A stretch of DNA of 12,951 bases from a bacterium (GCA_021802115.1 JAKABA010000106.1:1-12951), one strand, 5' to 3'; counted from the stretch's first letter, positions 6,505-12,757 are shown. Notes: generated by a model not told the origin, from the sequence alone. Numbers and translations are program-made.

Positions 6505-7214
6505 TCACCCCGTCCGAGGCGGAGAGACGGCTCCCACTTGGCCCAACCTGGAGCTCGCCAGCCCGAGCACGCGCGCCCGACGCTCCGGGGGTACCGGCTC
6601 AGCTCCAACCGTGTATCGGGGGAACCGCCGCGGCAGAGAGCCCCGGTCACGGCGCAGCGCGACGGCCTGCAGCGCGGCGTTGAGCACCGCCTCGGCGGCG
6701 CCGGGTTCCTTCGCGACCGCCTTCCCACCCGCCTGCTGAGCGGTCGCTTAGGCGCGCAGGGGTCCACCTGGTCCCGGGGCCACCGTGGCCCTCCCCGGGT
6801 GGGCGGCGAGCCGCAGGGCGAGGAGGCGGCTACGATCCCCCCGAAGGCCCGCTGGTCCAGTGGGCCGCGGCCAGGTTGGCCCGCGTCAGCTCGCGGGCGG
6901 CCATGTGTCCCGGTCGCGTCAAGGCTCACGGTTCGGACGCCCCGCCGCTCCGCCACCTCCATGAGCCGCGCGAAGACCGCGCCGCCGATGCCGCGACACT
7001 GCCGCTCCAGCTTGGTCCCCATGAGCCCGGCCACGCCGTGATCCCCGAAGACGGTGAGACCGGCGATCCGGCGGGTTCGCCACCGCCCAGGGCGACGAAC
7101 CAACCCGCCGGCTCCAGGCTCGACGCACCGCCGGATGTCGGGCGCGGGGTAGTGCTGGGCGCTGGCCACGAACGCGATCGAGGCCGCGGCGCCCGGCGGG
7201 TAGAGTGGGGGCAT
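6505..7214 (-). pseudogene. Decayed two-domain GNAT acetyltransferase
   Basis: Pieces of one GNAT protein lie in order but in different frames. Around 7110-7060 one frame reads LEPAGWFVALGGGEPAG (family pattern GWFVALDGGEPVG). A second frame, about 7060-6920, reads LTVFGDHGVAGLMG, then QCRGIGGAVFARLMEVAERR (the acetyl-CoA loop Q/RxxGxG/A) and VRTVSLDATG. About 30 residues expected after LDAT are mostly missing before PLDQRAF. At a run of six G (about 6839-6844) the frame changes again to DRSRLLALRLAAHPGRATVA. An in-frame TAA follows near 6750, then EPGAAEAVLNAALQAVA, and the remnant ends RARVLGLASSRLG, like the GLASxxLG ending of intact relatives. At least two frame changes, an internal deletion and a stop make this a pseudogene. 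The N-terminus is uncertain; the ATG at 7214 overlaps the opposite-strand methyltransferase start. Confidence 0.75.
7201..7206 (+). promoter_or_regulatory. Candidate -10 box of the methyltransferase gene
   Basis: TAGAGT fits TANNNT and ends 6 bases before the ATG at 7213, implying a leaderless mRNA. The gap is GGGGGC, so a weak ribosome site from a longer transcript cannot be excluded. It lies over the 5' end of the decayed GNAT gene on the other strand. Confidence 0.45.
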
Positions 7215-7866
7215 GAGCTCCTGCTGCACGCCGCGCGGGTACCGCCGGGTCTTCAGCGCCCGGAGCGCGGAGAGGCAGGCGCGCCGGTACAGGTCGAGGG
7301 GACTGGATCGCACCTCCCGCCGGATCGCGGCCGCGCTCCTCGCCCGCGGGGTGGAGGGTGCCACGGTGCTCGAGGCGGGCGGTGGCGTCGGCGCCCTCCA
7401 GGTCGAGCTGCTCCGCGCCGGGGCGCTGCACGCGGTGAGCGTGGAGCTGACCCCCACGTACGAGCACGCCGCCACCGCGCTGCTTCGCGACTTCCAGCTC
7501 AGCGACCGGGTCGAGCGGCGCATCGGCGACCTCGTCAGCGCGGACGGCGCCGCGGCGCCCGCCGACATCGTCGTGCTCAACCGCGTTCTCTGCTGCTACC
7601 CGGACATGCCCCGGCTGGCCATGGCCGCGGCGCAGCGCACCGCCCGCATCCTGGTTCTGAGCTTCCCGAAGCGAACGTGGTGGACGGTCGCCCTCCTGCA
7701 TCTCGGCAACGCCCTTCTGCGCATCGGCCGCGGGGAGTTCCAGGTCTTCGTCCACGATCCGCGGAGCATCCGTCGCGTCGTGGAGGCCGGCGGCCTGCAC
7801 CAGACGCGCGACGAACGCGGCCTCTTCTGGGAGGTGATGGCGTTCGAGGCCGGCGGCCGCGGCTGA
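7213..7866 (+). CDS. Class I SAM-dependent methyltransferase
   Basis: Soluble Rossmann-fold methyltransferase of 217 residues. SAM motif I is VLEAGGGVGALQVELL (from residue 52), the acidic motif II residue is in AVSVELTPTYEHA (about Glu78), and the motif IV region is ADIVVLNRVLCCYPD. The N-terminus MSSCCTPRGYRRVFS, with paired cysteines and an aromatic/basic stretch (RRYRSRGLDRTS), resembles a group of small actinobacterial methyltransferases related in sequence to Mg-protoporphyrin methyltransferases, although no tetrapyrrole genes are here. Late features include LSFPKRTWWT and EFQVFVHDP. No other gene on its strand is adjacent, and it converges on the Tag gene 51 bases downstream. Substrate is unknown; methyltransferase activity itself is well supported. 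Confidence 0.85.
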   Translation: MSSCCTPRGYRRVFSARSAERQARRYRSRGLDRTSRRIAAALLARGVEGATVLEAGGGVGALQVELLRAGALHAVSVELTPTYEHAATALLRDFQLSDRVERRIGDLVSADGAAAPADIVVLNRVLCCYPDMPRLAMAAAQRTARILVLSFPKRTWWTVALLHLGNALLRIGRGEFQVFVHDPRSIRRVVEAGGLHQTRDERGLFWEVMAFEAGGRG

Positions 7867-7882
7867 GCACGGCACCCGTGAG

Positions 7883-7894
7883 CCCCGCGCGGGG
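7883..7894. terminator. GC palindrome between convergent genes
   Basis: CCCCGCGCGGGG is a perfect 12-base palindrome in the 51-base gap between the convergent methyltransferase and Tag genes, with more pairing potential (CCGG repeats) just after it. No U-tract follows on either strand, so it is at best a weak or factor-assisted bidirectional terminator. Confidence 0.3.
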
Positions 7895-7917
7895 ACCCGG
7901 CCGGCCTCGGGGACCGG

Positions 7918-8550
7918 TCAGCGTGGCACGACGAACCGCGTGCGCTCCTCACCCGCCTCGGTGCGCACGGCACAGCCGGCCAGGTGGTCGTTGACCAGTC
8001 CCAGCGCCTGCATGGCCGCGTACACGGTGGTGGGCCCAACGAAGGCGTAACCGCGGCGGCGCAGCTCGGCGGCCAGCGCCGTCGACTCCGCCGTGACCGC
8101 GGGAAGATCCGCCAACCGGCGCGGCGTGGACGACGCGGTGCGCGGCGCGTGTGCCCATATCAGAGCGGCGAGCGAGAGCCCCTCACGGTGGAGGCGCACG
8201 GTCGCGCGGGCGTTGGTGATGGTGGCCAGGATCTTGGCGCGGTTGCGCACGATCGTCGCATCGCCGAGCAGGCGCGCCACGTCGTCGCTGCCGAACTCCG
8301 CCACCACCGCCGGGTCGAAACCCTGGAACGCCCGCCGGAAGCCCTCGCGCTTGCGCAGGATGGTGAGCCAGGACAGGCCCGACTGGAAGCAGTCCAGGGA
8401 GAGGTTCTCGAACACCCGGTCCTCGTCGGCCACCGGACGGCCCCACTCCTCATCGTGGTAGCGCGCGTACTCGGCGGGCGAGGCTCCCCACCGGCAGCGC
8501 GCCACGCCGTCCTCGCCGACCACCACGTCGTCGGAGTGGGCGGAGGTCAT
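7918..8550 (-). CDS. tag: DNA-3-methyladenine glycosylase I
   Basis: Removes 3-methyladenine from alkylated DNA, the first step of base-excision repair. All Tag landmarks are present in 210 residues: CRWG with zinc ligand Cys19, YHDEEWGRPV with His32, FENLSLDCFQSGLSWLTIL with the catalytic-pocket Glu48, RKREGFRRAFQGFDP, and near the end VGPTTVYAAMQALGLVNDH with zinc ligands His189 and Cys193 (HLAGC). The ATG at 8550 is supported by GGGGGA with a 5-base spacer. It follows the VOC gene by 25 bases on the same strand, so the two are probably one transcript from the promoter ahead of the VOC gene. Confidence 0.96.
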   Translation of the reverse strand: MTSAHSDDVVVGEDGVARCRWGASPAEYARYHDEEWGRPVADEDRVFENLSLDCFQSGLSWLTILRKREGFRRAFQGFDPAVVAEFGSDDVARLLGDATIVRNRAKILATITNARATVRLHREGLSLAALIWAHAPRTASSTPRRLADLPAVTAESTALAAELRRRGYAFVGPTTVYAAMQALGLVNDHLAGCAVRTEAGEERTRFVVPR

Positions 8551-8575
8551 CGTGGTCCCCCGTGCTGCGGCCCGC

Positions 8576-8929
8576 TCACCCGGCCCGCGGGGCCAGCACG
8601 CAGAACTCGTTGCCCTCGGGGTCGGCCATCACCACCCAGGAGACCTCACCCTGGCCGATGTCGATGCGCCGGGCGCCGAGGGATTCGAGGCGCGCCACCT
8701 CCGCCCCCTGATCGTCGGGGCGCAGGTCGAGATGCAGCCGGTTCTTCACCGTCTTGGACTCCGGCACCTGGAGGAAGAGGAGGTCGGGGCTGTCTCCACC
8801 CGGCTCGAGCCAGCACTCGCCGTCGGCGGACGGGCCGTGCAGTGGCAACCCGAGCGCGGCGCTCCAGAAGCGCGCCACCCGTTCCACGTCGTGACCGTCG
8901 ACCACCAGGCAGTGCCAGCGAAGAGTCAT
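8576..8929 (-). CDS. VOC (glyoxalase/bleomycin-resistance fold) family protein
   Basis: Small vicinal-oxygen-chelate fold protein of 117 residues with two beta-alpha-beta-beta-beta units. The first runs from RWHCLVVDGHDVERVARFWSAALG to DLLFLQVPES; the second from NRLHLDLRPDDQGAEVARLE to the typical VVMADPEGNEFCVL ending, whose glutamate sits at a usual metal-ligand position, as do histidines near the start of each unit. This subgroup is common in actinobacteria with mostly unknown substrates. It leads a two-gene unit with tag. Co-transcription with an alkylation-repair glycosylase could suggest electrophile detoxification, but that is inference. A TAGACT box ends 6 bases before the ATG and no Shine-Dalgarno is visible. 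Confidence 0.9.
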   Translation of the reverse strand: MTLRWHCLVVDGHDVERVARFWSAALGLPLHGPSADGECWLEPGGDSPDLLFLQVPESKTVKNRLHLDLRPDDQGAEVARLESLGARRIDIGQGEVSWVVMADPEGNEFCVLAPRAG

Positions 8930-8935
8930 CGGCGG

Positions 8936-8941
8936 AGTCTA
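8936..8941 (-). promoter_or_regulatory. Candidate -10 box of the VOC-tag unit
   Basis: TAGACT on the minus strand, separated from the VOC ATG (8929) by CCGCCG. Spacing implies leaderless transcription. It lies in the 37-base gap after the ABC permease stop. No recognisable -35 element. Confidence 0.45.
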
Positions 8942-8966
8942 CCGGCTCGCCCCCGGACCCGCCCGA

Positions 8967-10646
8967 TCAGCGGGAGATCTCCCGGCGGCTCATGGCCAGC
9001 ATCGCCCCGCCGAAGCCGATCACGATGATCCCCAGCATGATCCAGAGCCCGGTCCAGAAGACGCCGGTGGTGAGCGGGGTCCCGTAGAGGTGGAAGAGGG
9101 ACAGGTCCTGCACCCAATCCGGCCATCGGAAGAGGGGAGCCAGGATCGGGAGGTAGAAGCCCAGCACGGCGATCAGCGACAGCAGCCCCATGGCGACGCG
9201 GGGAGCACGGGTGATGACCAGCGCGCCGAGCCCACCGTAGCTGAGCGCGAGCGGGACCAGGAGCGCCGTCGCGAGAACCAGCGGCCCGATGCCGACGTGC
9301 AGCCCCTGGCTGGGGATGATGGCGGCCGTCACCAGCGATCCCACCGCGGCGATGAGGGTGGACACCAGGGTGAGGGCGACGAAGCGCTCCAGCACCACGC
9401 GCCAGCGTGCCACCGGTTGGGCGATCTCCATCTCCAGCCGTCCCTCGACGTCGTCCGACGCCCAGCGCGTGACCTGGGTGACGGCGCAGGCGGCGATCAC
9501 CAGCGCGGCGACGCCGAACCAGACGGACGAGACAACCCAGAGGGACGGGTTGGCGGTTCCGGATGTGGCGAGGATCCGCTCGATCCCCCCCATGCTCGTG
9601 AGCAGATCGCCCACCCCGCGGGCCAGCGACACCAGGAGCGCCGCCCCGATGGCGGTGCCGCCGATCCAGCCCATCAGCCCCAGGCGCTGCTGCCAGAGCC
9701 GGCTGAGGATGGCCCGGCGGTACAGCGGATTGCCGGACGGGGTCACGGTGAGGTGCGCGGCGCGGACCCGGCGCCGCAGCAGCGGCGCGTACAGGTCGCG
9801 GTGCGCGAAGCCGAGGGCCGCCAGGGCGATCAGGATGGCCGCGATGGCGAAGAGGGAGCCGGTGGCCGCCCCATCGAGGCTTCCCCCGGGCACCAGCGGC
9901 GTGGAGATGTCGGCGAGGTGGAACGGAGAGATGACCGCCGGGCCTGCCAGCCCCGGGTTGACCCGGGCCAGGGCGTCCAGGGCGTAGAGGACCAGCAGCA
10001 CCGCCGTGCCCAGCCCCAGGGCACCGTGCCGGGTCGCCGCGAGCTGGGCGACCAGCAGACCCACGGCGAAGCAGGCCAGGGCGATGCCGACCAGGGGAAG
10101 GCACTGTCCGACCACCGCGGCGGTGCCGGCCGAGGCTCGGGCCGCCTCCAACCCCGCGCCGATCCCGAGGGCGGTGAGGGAGGCCGCGCCGAGCGTGGCG
10201 AGCAGGAACGCCCACGTCCCCGACATCAGGACCCTCACCCGGGCGACCGGGGAGGCCAGCCACGTCTCGGTCACCCCCCGCTCCTCGTCGGCACGGACCA
10301 GCGACACGGCGGCCCCCAGGCCCCAGGCGGCGAAGAGCAGGGTCAACCAGGCCAGCCCCTTCCACCAGATGTAGCCCTGGACGGTCTCGGGGCGCCGTGG
10401 CAGGGGGATCAGGTAGGTGAGAGCTGCACCCAGCGTCTGCGTCGCGTGGCCAAAGGAGGCGCGGGCGGCGGCGGTCGGCGCGGCGGCGAGGAAGGTGGCG
10501 CCGGTGGAGTACGGGGAAACGAAGCCGATGATCGCGACGGCCGCGAACCACCATCGCTGGGTGCGCAGTGCGTGACGGAGCAGCGGTGCGGGACGGCGGG
10601 GCAGCCGCAGGGTCGGCGAAGCGGCGGGCGCGGCGGCGGTGCTCAC
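8967..10646 (-). CDS. ABC-2 type exporter permease, fused double-half (antibiotic/polyketide-exporter type)
   Basis: Membrane subunit of an export ABC system, 559 residues with about 12 hydrophobic segments in two sets of six (for example GLAWLTLLFAAWGLGAAVSLV, GIALACFAVGLLVA, LGLGTAVLLVLYALDAL in the first half; WFGVAALVIAACAV, FVALTLVSTLIAAVGSLV, WIMLGIIVIGFGGAML in the second). Each half carries the same cytoplasmic element: EERGVTETWLASPVARVRVL at 121-140 and VEGRLEMEIAQPVARWRVVL at about 400-419. This is the ATPase-contacting motif of ABC-2 permeases and marks an internal duplication, as in the long permeases next to antibiotic-resistance ATPases in actinobacteria. It starts with GTG, overlapping the ATPase stop (GTGA), with only a weak GGGAA upstream, so translation is probably coupled. 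Export substrate is unknown; a hydrophobic drug or lipid is likely. Confidence 0.88.
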   Translation of the reverse strand: MSTAAAPAASPTLRLPRRPAPLLRHALRTQRWWFAAVAIIGFVSPYSTGATFLAAAPTAAARASFGHATQTLGAALTYLIPLPRRPETVQGYIWWKGLAWLTLLFAAWGLGAAVSLVRADEERGVTETWLASPVARVRVLMSGTWAFLLATLGAASLTALGIGAGLEAARASAGTAAVVGQCLPLVGIALACFAVGLLVAQLAATRHGALGLGTAVLLVLYALDALARVNPGLAGPAVISPFHLADISTPLVPGGSLDGAATGSLFAIAAILIALAALGFAHRDLYAPLLRRRVRAAHLTVTPSGNPLYRRAILSRLWQQRLGLMGWIGGTAIGAALLVSLARGVGDLLTSMGGIERILATSGTANPSLWVVSSVWFGVAALVIAACAVTQVTRWASDDVEGRLEMEIAQPVARWRVVLERFVALTLVSTLIAAVGSLVTAAIIPSQGLHVGIGPLVLATALLVPLALSYGGLGALVITRAPRVAMGLLSLIAVLGFYLPILAPLFRWPDWVQDLSLFHLYGTPLTTGVFWTGLWIMLGIIVIGFGGAMLAMSRREISR

Positions 10647-11572
10647 CGCGCCGTTCCCGCGGGCTCGGTGGCGCCGTGCGGCTCGTCACGGAACTGGGCG
10701 AGGAAGACCTCCTCCAGCGACGGCTCGTGGGTCACCAGGTTGAGCACCTGGCCCGTCCCCAGAGCGCGGAGCAGCGGCGCCACACCCCCGTGCACGTCGA
10801 AGGTGAGATGGTGGTCCCGAGCCACCACGTTGTCCACGCCGGGACAGGCGCCGATCGCCTCCAGGGGCACCTCCCCGTCGAAGTCCACCTCGAAGCGGTG
10901 GTAGCGGAGCCGGTGCAGCTCGTCGAGGCGCGCGACCTGGACCAGGCGGCCGCGGCGAAGGATGCCGACCCGCTGGCATATGCGTTCGACCTCGGAGAGG
11001 ACGTGGGAGGAGAGGAAGACGGTGGCCCCCTGATCGCACGCCTCCTCGACCATCCCGAAGAACTCCTGCTGGATCAGCGGATCCAGCCCGCTGGTGGGCT
11101 CGTCGAGCATGAGCAGCCGGGGCCGGTGCATGAAGGCGAGCACCAGGCCCACCTTGCGCCGGTTGCCCAGCGAGTACTCCCGGTAGCGGCGGCCCAGGTC
11201 GAGGTCGAGGCGGGTGGCCAGGCTGCTCACCGCTTTGGCGTCGACGCCGCCCCGAAGGCCGGCGACATGGGCGACGATGTCGCGGCCGCGGAGCCCTCCC
11301 CACTGGGGCATCTCGCCGGGCATGTACCCGACCTCGCGCTTCACCCGCACGGGGTGGGCCTGGCAGTCGATTCCGAAGACCTCGGCCCGTCCCCGGGTGG
11401 GCCGGAGCATGTCCATGAGCAGGCGGATGGTGGTGGTCTTGCCGGCCCCGTTGGGTCCCAGATAGCCGAACACCTCGCCCGCGGCGACCTCGAGGTGGAG
11501 ATCGAACAGCCCCGCGCCCCCGCCGTAGTCCTTGGAGAGGGCGTCGGTGCGAATCGCCGCGTCGGTGCTCAT
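10643..11572 (-). CDS. ABC exporter ATP-binding protein (DrrA/CcmA-like)
   Basis: Nucleotide-binding subunit powering the adjacent 12-TM permease. In 309 residues it has Walker A GPNGAGKTTT (39-48), a signature loop written YSLGNRRKVGL (133-143) in place of LSGGQ, Walker B LLMLDEPTSGLDP (153-165) and the switch histidine in FLSSHVLSEVERI (His190). After about residue 215 there is a C-terminal extension of about 90 residues with beta-rich pieces (RFEVDFDGEVP, HLTFDVHGGVAPLL), ending with EPSLEEVFL, as in DrrA-type drug-export ATPases. GGAGGT lies 6 bases before the ATG, and that ATG overlaps the regulator stop (ATGA). The degenerate signature is usual in this subfamily, so it is not evidence of inactivity. 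Confidence 0.95.
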   Translation of the reverse strand: MSTDAAIRTDALSKDYGGGAGLFDLHLEVAAGEVFGYLGPNGAGKTTTIRLLMDMLRPTRGRAEVFGIDCQAHPVRVKREVGYMPGEMPQWGGLRGRDIVAHVAGLRGGVDAKAVSSLATRLDLDLGRRYREYSLGNRRKVGLVLAFMHRPRLLMLDEPTSGLDPLIQQEFFGMVEEACDQGATVFLSSHVLSEVERICQRVGILRRGRLVQVARLDELHRLRYHRFEVDFDGEVPLEAIGACPGVDNVVARDHHLTFDVHGGVAPLLRALGTGQVLNLVTHEPSLEEVFLAQFRDEPHGATEPAGTAR

Positions 11573-12051
11573 CTCCGGACCTCCGAGCGGCGCGCCTCCT
11601 CGACGCGGCCGATCAGCTTCTCAAGCTCGTCGACCCAGGCACGGAAGAACTCGACCGACCCCTCCAGCCGGGTCCGCACCGCGTCGTCGGGGCTGACGGC
11701 GGCGCCTGCCTCGAGGAGCCGGGTCAGCTCCCGGTACGTGGACAGGATCTGGTCGAAGAACCGGCCGCTCATCGGGTTGGCCTCGTAGAGAGCCCGCCGG
11801 GTCCCCGGCTGACCGCTTCGCCGCGCCAGCAGGAACTGCTCGAGCTGGCGGGTGGTCACGCTGGCGCCGCTCTTGCTGATCCCCAGGTCGGTGGCGATCA
11901 GGTCGAGGCTGGCGGGCCGGGGGCTGAGCAGGAGGTAGGCCCAGATGCGCCCCAGGGCCGGCCCCAGCCCCCAGCCGGCGAAGTAGCGGCCCACATCGTC
12001 GATGAAGCGGCGGCGGCCCTCAGCCTTCGCATCATTCTCAATATTCAGCAT
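11569..12051 (-). CDS. GbsR/MarR-like transcriptional regulator
   Basis: Winged-helix regulator of 160 residues heading the ABC export operon. The N-terminus (RRRFIDDVGRYFAGWGLGPALGRIWAYLLLS) matches the GbsR-type pattern of a helix followed by GxPxxxGRIwgyLLL. The helix-turn-helix is at about 49-73 (LDLIATDLGISKSGASVTTRQL), with a basic wing (ARRSGQPGTRRALYE), then a helical dimerisation region. It probably represses its own operon and responds to the exporter's substrate. The start overlaps a 24-base palindrome (12031-12054) and follows a TATGTT box by 6 bases. The first codons are strikingly AT-rich against the gene's GC-rich remainder, as expected if the DNA there is constrained as an operator. 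The 4-base overlap with the ATPase gene fixes co-transcription. Confidence 0.87.
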   Translation of the reverse strand: MLNIENDAKAEGRRRFIDDVGRYFAGWGLGPALGRIWAYLLLSPRPASLDLIATDLGISKSGASVTTRQLEQFLLARRSGQPGTRRALYEANPMSGRFFDQILSTYRELTRLLEAGAAVSPDDAVRTRLEGSVEFFRAWVDELEKLIGRVEEARRSEVRR

Positions 12052-12054
12052 GAT
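12031..12054. promoter_or_regulatory. 24-bp near-palindrome over the GbsR-like start codon (candidate operator)
   Basis: The two 12-base halves (12031-12042 and 12043-12054) pair at 10 of 12 positions, centred on AATATT, in an AT-rich island within a GC-rich region. It contains the regulator's ATG and starts just downstream of its -10 box, a position where a bound dimer would block RNA polymerase and early elongation. Autoregulation by the GbsR-like protein is the natural inference. Confidence 0.6.
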
Positions 12055-12057
12055 TTG

Positions 12058-12063
12058 AACATA
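12058..12063 (-). promoter_or_regulatory. Candidate -10 box of the GbsR-ABC operon
   Basis: TATGTT on the minus strand (within GATATGTT), 6 bases before the ATG at 12051, with CAAATC and no Shine-Dalgarno between. Same leaderless geometry as the other operon-first genes here. The -35 element is not clear. Confidence 0.5.
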
Positions 12064-12145
12064 TCACACGCACAGGATTTGACGGAGGGCGGGCTCGCCC
12101 CTGGCGGCGCGGGAAGGCGGCGGGGACCCATCCGACCGCGGGGCG

Positions 12146-12151
12146 TAGAAT
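12146..12151 (+). promoter_or_regulatory. Candidate -10 box of the tRNA-Lys gene
   Basis: TAGAAT, 41 bases before the mature tRNA 5' end, a reasonable place for a tRNA promoter. No good -35 hexamer is seen 16-18 bases upstream. Confidence 0.35.
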
Positions 12152-12192
12152 TCGGGCTGATCATGGCCGGCCCCGGGGCCGGGCCGTGACGT

Positions 12193-12268
12193 GCCCGCTT
12201 AGCTCAGTTGGTAGAGCAGGGGACTCTTAATCCCTTGGTCACAGGTTCGACCCCTGTAGCGGGTACCA
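12193..12268 (+). tRNA. tRNA-Lys (anticodon CTT), CCA encoded
   Basis: Full cloverleaf: acceptor GCCCGCT pairs with AGCGGGT (first pair G-U); D arm GCTC-AGTTGGTA-GAGC; anticodon stem GGGGA/TCCCT closing loop CTCTTAA with anticodon CTT; T arm ACAGG-TTCGACC-CCTGT. Discriminator A at 12265 is followed by genomic CCA (12266-12268). It reads codon AAG. The downstream flank is mobile-element debris, and tRNA 3' ends are common integration sites. Confidence 0.96.
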
Positions 12269-12472
12269 GGTTCCTCAACGATTTCGGCGCTTCGGGGCTC
12301 ATCGTCCCAGAGCGGCGTGCACCTGGTCAACGAACGTCGTGCACACCACCTGGACGCGCTCGGGTGTTGAGCGCCACGCTCGATCAGGATCAGCGGGCTG
12401 GTAGTCGTCACTGACGGCTGGGCTGGGGCCGGCTGAGGGGGTCATCGCCGCCTGGTCGCCGGCCCGGAGGGT
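12269..12472. other. Region with no supported gene next to tRNA-Lys
   Basis: No gene I recognise. Minus-strand open frames cross it; one ends at 12299 with a plausible-looking tail (TTFVDQVHAALGR), but it runs through the inverted repeats to the right and has no ribosome-binding site or known motif. It may be the end of a decayed mobile-element gene. Confidence 0.4.
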
Positions 12473-12501
12473 CTGGGAACCAGGGCCGTGCTGGTTCCCA
12501 G
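12473..12501. repeat. Perfect inverted repeat (11-bp arms)
   Basis: CTGGGAACCAG (12473-12483) and CTGGTTCCCAG (12491-12501) are perfect inverted copies around a 7-base loop. No T-tract follows on either strand, so it is not a standard intrinsic terminator. It may belong to the mobile-element debris. Confidence 0.6.
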
Positions 12502-12595
12502 GGGGTGTGGTGAGCCAGGGTGCCCAGCAGAGCGTCGGGCTTGCTGTGCCAGTTGGCGGGTGGGTCAAGCTGAGGGCAATGTACCCAGACGCGGC

Positions 12596-12638
12596 AGGAC
12601 CCTCCCGTGGAACTTGAGCGGCTCTTCGGGAGGGTCCT
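12596..12638. repeat. Perfect inverted repeat (12-bp arms), terminator-like
   Basis: AGGACCCTCCCG (12596-12607) and CGGGAGGGTCCT (12627-12638) are perfect inverted copies with a 19-base loop. The plus-strand flank continues TCTTCGC, a poor T-tract. It could act as a terminator shielding an element from outside transcription, or be an element-internal repeat. Confidence 0.6.
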
Positions 12639-12661
12639 TCTTCGCGGATGCCGGAGGGGCA

Positions 12662-12694
12662 CCCATGCTCATTGTCGCCTGCCACGAGCATGGG
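12662..12694. repeat. Perfect inverted repeat (9-bp arms) overlapping a direct repeat
   Basis: CCCATGCTC (12662-12670) and GAGCATGGG (12686-12694) are perfect inverted copies with a 15-base loop. The right arm runs into the first ATGGGACCACC copy. Confidence 0.5.
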
Positions 12695-12757
12695 ACCACC
12701 TGGGCGGTTGTGTTGCCACCTAGATGGGACCACCGGTTTGCCAGTCATGGGACCACC
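12690..12757 (+). repeat. Three direct copies of ATGGGACCACC (likely IS21-type end)
   Basis: The 11-base motif occurs at 12690-12700, 12724-12734 and 12747-12757 without mismatch. Multiple short repeats inside the terminus, just ahead of istA, are typical of IS21-family elements, where they are transposase-binding sites. The frame starting at 12828 agrees with that reading. The outer element boundary is not defined here. Confidence 0.5.

Noticed and set aside
6297..7580. 427-residue minus-strand open frame covering the GNAT remnant
   Set aside because: Only its middle part matches GNAT; the first third is antisense to the methyltransferase and the end runs through the GntR promoter and start codon. 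Treated as a pseudogene in several frames instead.
6876..7994. 372-residue plus-strand open frame over the pseudogene and methyltransferase
   Set aside because: Arg/Pro/Gly-rich with no recognisable domain; the correct methyltransferase frame overlaps it.
8926..10689. Long minus-strand open frame (587 residues) overlapping the ABC permease
   Set aside because: Arg/Pro/Gly/His-rich low-complexity product with no membrane helices. It is an out-of-frame shadow of the permease, whose frame has helices, duplicated motifs and a start coupled to the ATPase stop.
9090..10904. Long plus-strand open frame (604 residues) antisense to the exporter genes
   Set aside because: Gly/Arg/Glu/Gln-rich composition typical of antisense frames in high-GC genes. 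No motif, and no upstream ribosome site.
12079..12084. TTGACG on the plus strand as a -35 box for tRNA-Lys
   Set aside because: It lies about 60 bases from the TAGAAT box, far beyond a usable spacer, and no -10-like hexamer sits 16-18 bases after it.
12199..12411. Small minus-strand open frame ending in CDQGIKSPLLYQLS
   Set aside because: This is the antisense of the tRNA-Lys gene, a well-known false-protein pattern.
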